Shown piece after piece: positions 4,676 to 5,488 of a DNA stretch of 5,488 nt; within the stretch, counting starts at the first letter, position 1, and every line of letters starts with the position of its first letter. This DNA is from Clostridia bacterium (GTDB lineage: Bacteria > Bacillota > Clostridia > Oscillospirales > Acutalibacteraceae): positions 1 through 5,488 of the forward strand of contig JAFOCH010000027.1 of the NCBI GenBank assembly GCA_017381395.1, read 5' to 3'. Below the pieces are notes generated by a model. It was not told the origin of the DNA and searched no databases. It worked only from the letters and a program-made list of their open reading frames with translations. The position numbers and the translations under genes were made by a program.

Positions 4676-5488
4676 ATGCGAAGAATTCTTTCATTGGTTT
4701 TGGCAGTAATGCTTGTTGCATTGTGCTTCGCTTCGTGCGGCTCGGGCGATTCAACAGCAGAAGCCGGCTCGGTGTTTTATTTAAACTTTAAACCTGAGCA
4801 GGACGCACAGTGGCAGGCACTTGCCAAAAAGTATCAGGAAGCAACCGGCATTAAAACAACGGTTGTAACCGCAGCAGAAGGCACATACGAATCCACTCTT
4901 ACAGCCGAGATGGATAAGAGTGACCCGCCCACACTCTTCCAGGTTAACGGACCTGTTGGTCTTGCAAACTGGCAGGATTACTGCTACGACCTTTCAAAGA
5001 GTGACGTTTACAAGGAATTAAAGAGTGACGATTTCGCACTTAAGGGTGCAAACGGTGAAGTTTATGGTATCGCTTACGTTATCGAAACATACGGTATCAT
5101 TTATAACAAGACCATACTTCAGAAGTACTTCGAGGCTGATTGGTCGACAATCAAGTCGATCGATAAGCTCAATAACTTCGACGCTCTTTCGACAGTGGTT
5201 TCCGAAATTCAGGCACACAAGGCTGACATCGGTGTTGACGGTGCATTCACTTCTGCAGGTATGGATTCATCATCCGACTGGAGATTTAAGACTCACCTTG
5301 CCAACATGGCTATCTACTACGAATATCTTGCTGACGGAATCGGCAAAACAGACGCTATAAAGGGCACCTATCTCGAAAATTATAAGAAGATTTGGGATCT
5401 CTATATCAACTATGCAACCTGCAAGCCCACCGAACTCGCATCAAAGACAGGTACAGACGCTGAAACCGAGTTCAAGAGTGGTAAGGCC
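4676..5488 (+). CDS. Extracellular solute-binding lipoprotein of a sugar-type ABC transporter (3' truncated by window)
   Basis: The frame is open from ATG 4676 to the window end: 271 residues with no stop, perhaps 60% of a family-typical 420-450. AGGAGG at 4661-4666 lies 9 nt upstream. Residues 1-20 are a signal peptide (MRR then a hydrophobic core) ending in F-A-S-C21, a lipobox with unusual Phe at -3, so the mature protein is probably lipid-anchored outside the membrane. The mature part fits the family 1 (MalE-like) fold: SVFYLNFKPEQDAQWQAL at 32-49 is the first strand and helix. ANGEVYGIAYVIETYGIIYNK at 125-145 is the hinge-region motif (gene product equivalent of G-x-x-YGIPY...YNK). Such proteins deliver sugars or oligosaccharides to two permeases and an ATPase, expected downstream. 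The substrate is not predictable from this fragment. Confidence 0.9.
   Translation, partial: MRRILSLVLAVMLVALCFASCGSGDSTAEAGSVFYLNFKPEQDAQWQALAKKYQEATGIKTTVVTAAEGTYESTLTAEMDKSDPPTLFQVNGPVGLANWQDYCYDLSKSDVYKELKSDDFALKGANGEVYGIAYVIETYGIIYNKTILQKYFEADWSTIKSIDKLNNFDALSTVVSEIQAHKADIGVDGAFTSAGMDSSSDWRFKTHLANMAIYYEYLADGIGKTDAIKGTYLENYKKIWDLYINYATCKPTELASKTGTDAETEFKSGKA

Noticed and set aside
5025..5360. Open frame of 111 codons on the plus strand inside the solute-binding protein gene
   Set aside because: It is in another frame within the family-like lipoprotein reading frame, with no Shine-Dalgarno sequence or recognisable motif.
1..5488. CRISPR arrays, insertion sequences, tRNA or rRNA genes, toxin-antitoxin or defence systems
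   Set aside because: No spaced direct repeats, transposase, cloverleaf or recognisable defence protein was seen in the window.

Overview
The window looks like a chromosomal segment of a low-to-moderate GC Clostridia-type Bacillota, plausibly a gut Oscillospirales/Ruminococcus-like organism. This rests on strong Shine-Dalgarno sites (GGAGG, AGGAGG), AT-rich intergenic DNA, an ECF-type S component, a bacterial asparaginyl-tRNA synthetase, a Bacillota-style TmcAL start and a sugar ABC lipoprotein. The genus cannot be fixed from the sequence alone.

Layout. Positions 1-44 (minus) hold the first 14 codons of a gene whose peptide matches the start of TmcAL, the tRNA(Met) cytidine acetate ligase. 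It diverges from ackA (187-1407, plus), a complete acetate kinase. The 142-bp gap holds two back-to-back sigma-A promoters and an 18-bp inverted repeat over both predicted start points. A 12-bp-stem terminator ends ackA. Next comes a membrane-anchored DUF218/YdcF-family protein (1487-2227, plus). A bidirectional terminator (2234-2267) separates it from a convergent minus-strand pair: asnS (4236-2842), then an ECF transporter S component (2775-2269), probably cotranscribed.

Positions 4237-4675 are a 439-bp divergent intergenic region. It has a near-consensus asnS promoter, about 200 bp of AT-rich DNA with no recognisable gene, and a perfect 27-bp palindrome just upstream of a second promoter. 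A leader with two small hairpins follows. It drives an extracellular solute-binding lipoprotein (4676 to the window end, truncated), probably the first gene of a carbohydrate ABC-transporter operon running off the window.

Functional picture. The genes are mainly housekeeping: acetate/ATP production, tRNA modification and charging, and nutrient uptake. The one biochemical link is that AckA makes acetate and ATP, and TmcAL uses both to acetylate the elongator tRNA(Met) wobble cytidine. I see no mobile element, CRISPR array, tRNA, rRNA or defence system. The points most worth checking are the shared tmcAL/ackA control region, the palindrome before the sugar transporter, and the repeated TTGA(A/C)(A/G)-17-TAAAAT promoter architecture. 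I do not see convincing evidence of a wholly new system.
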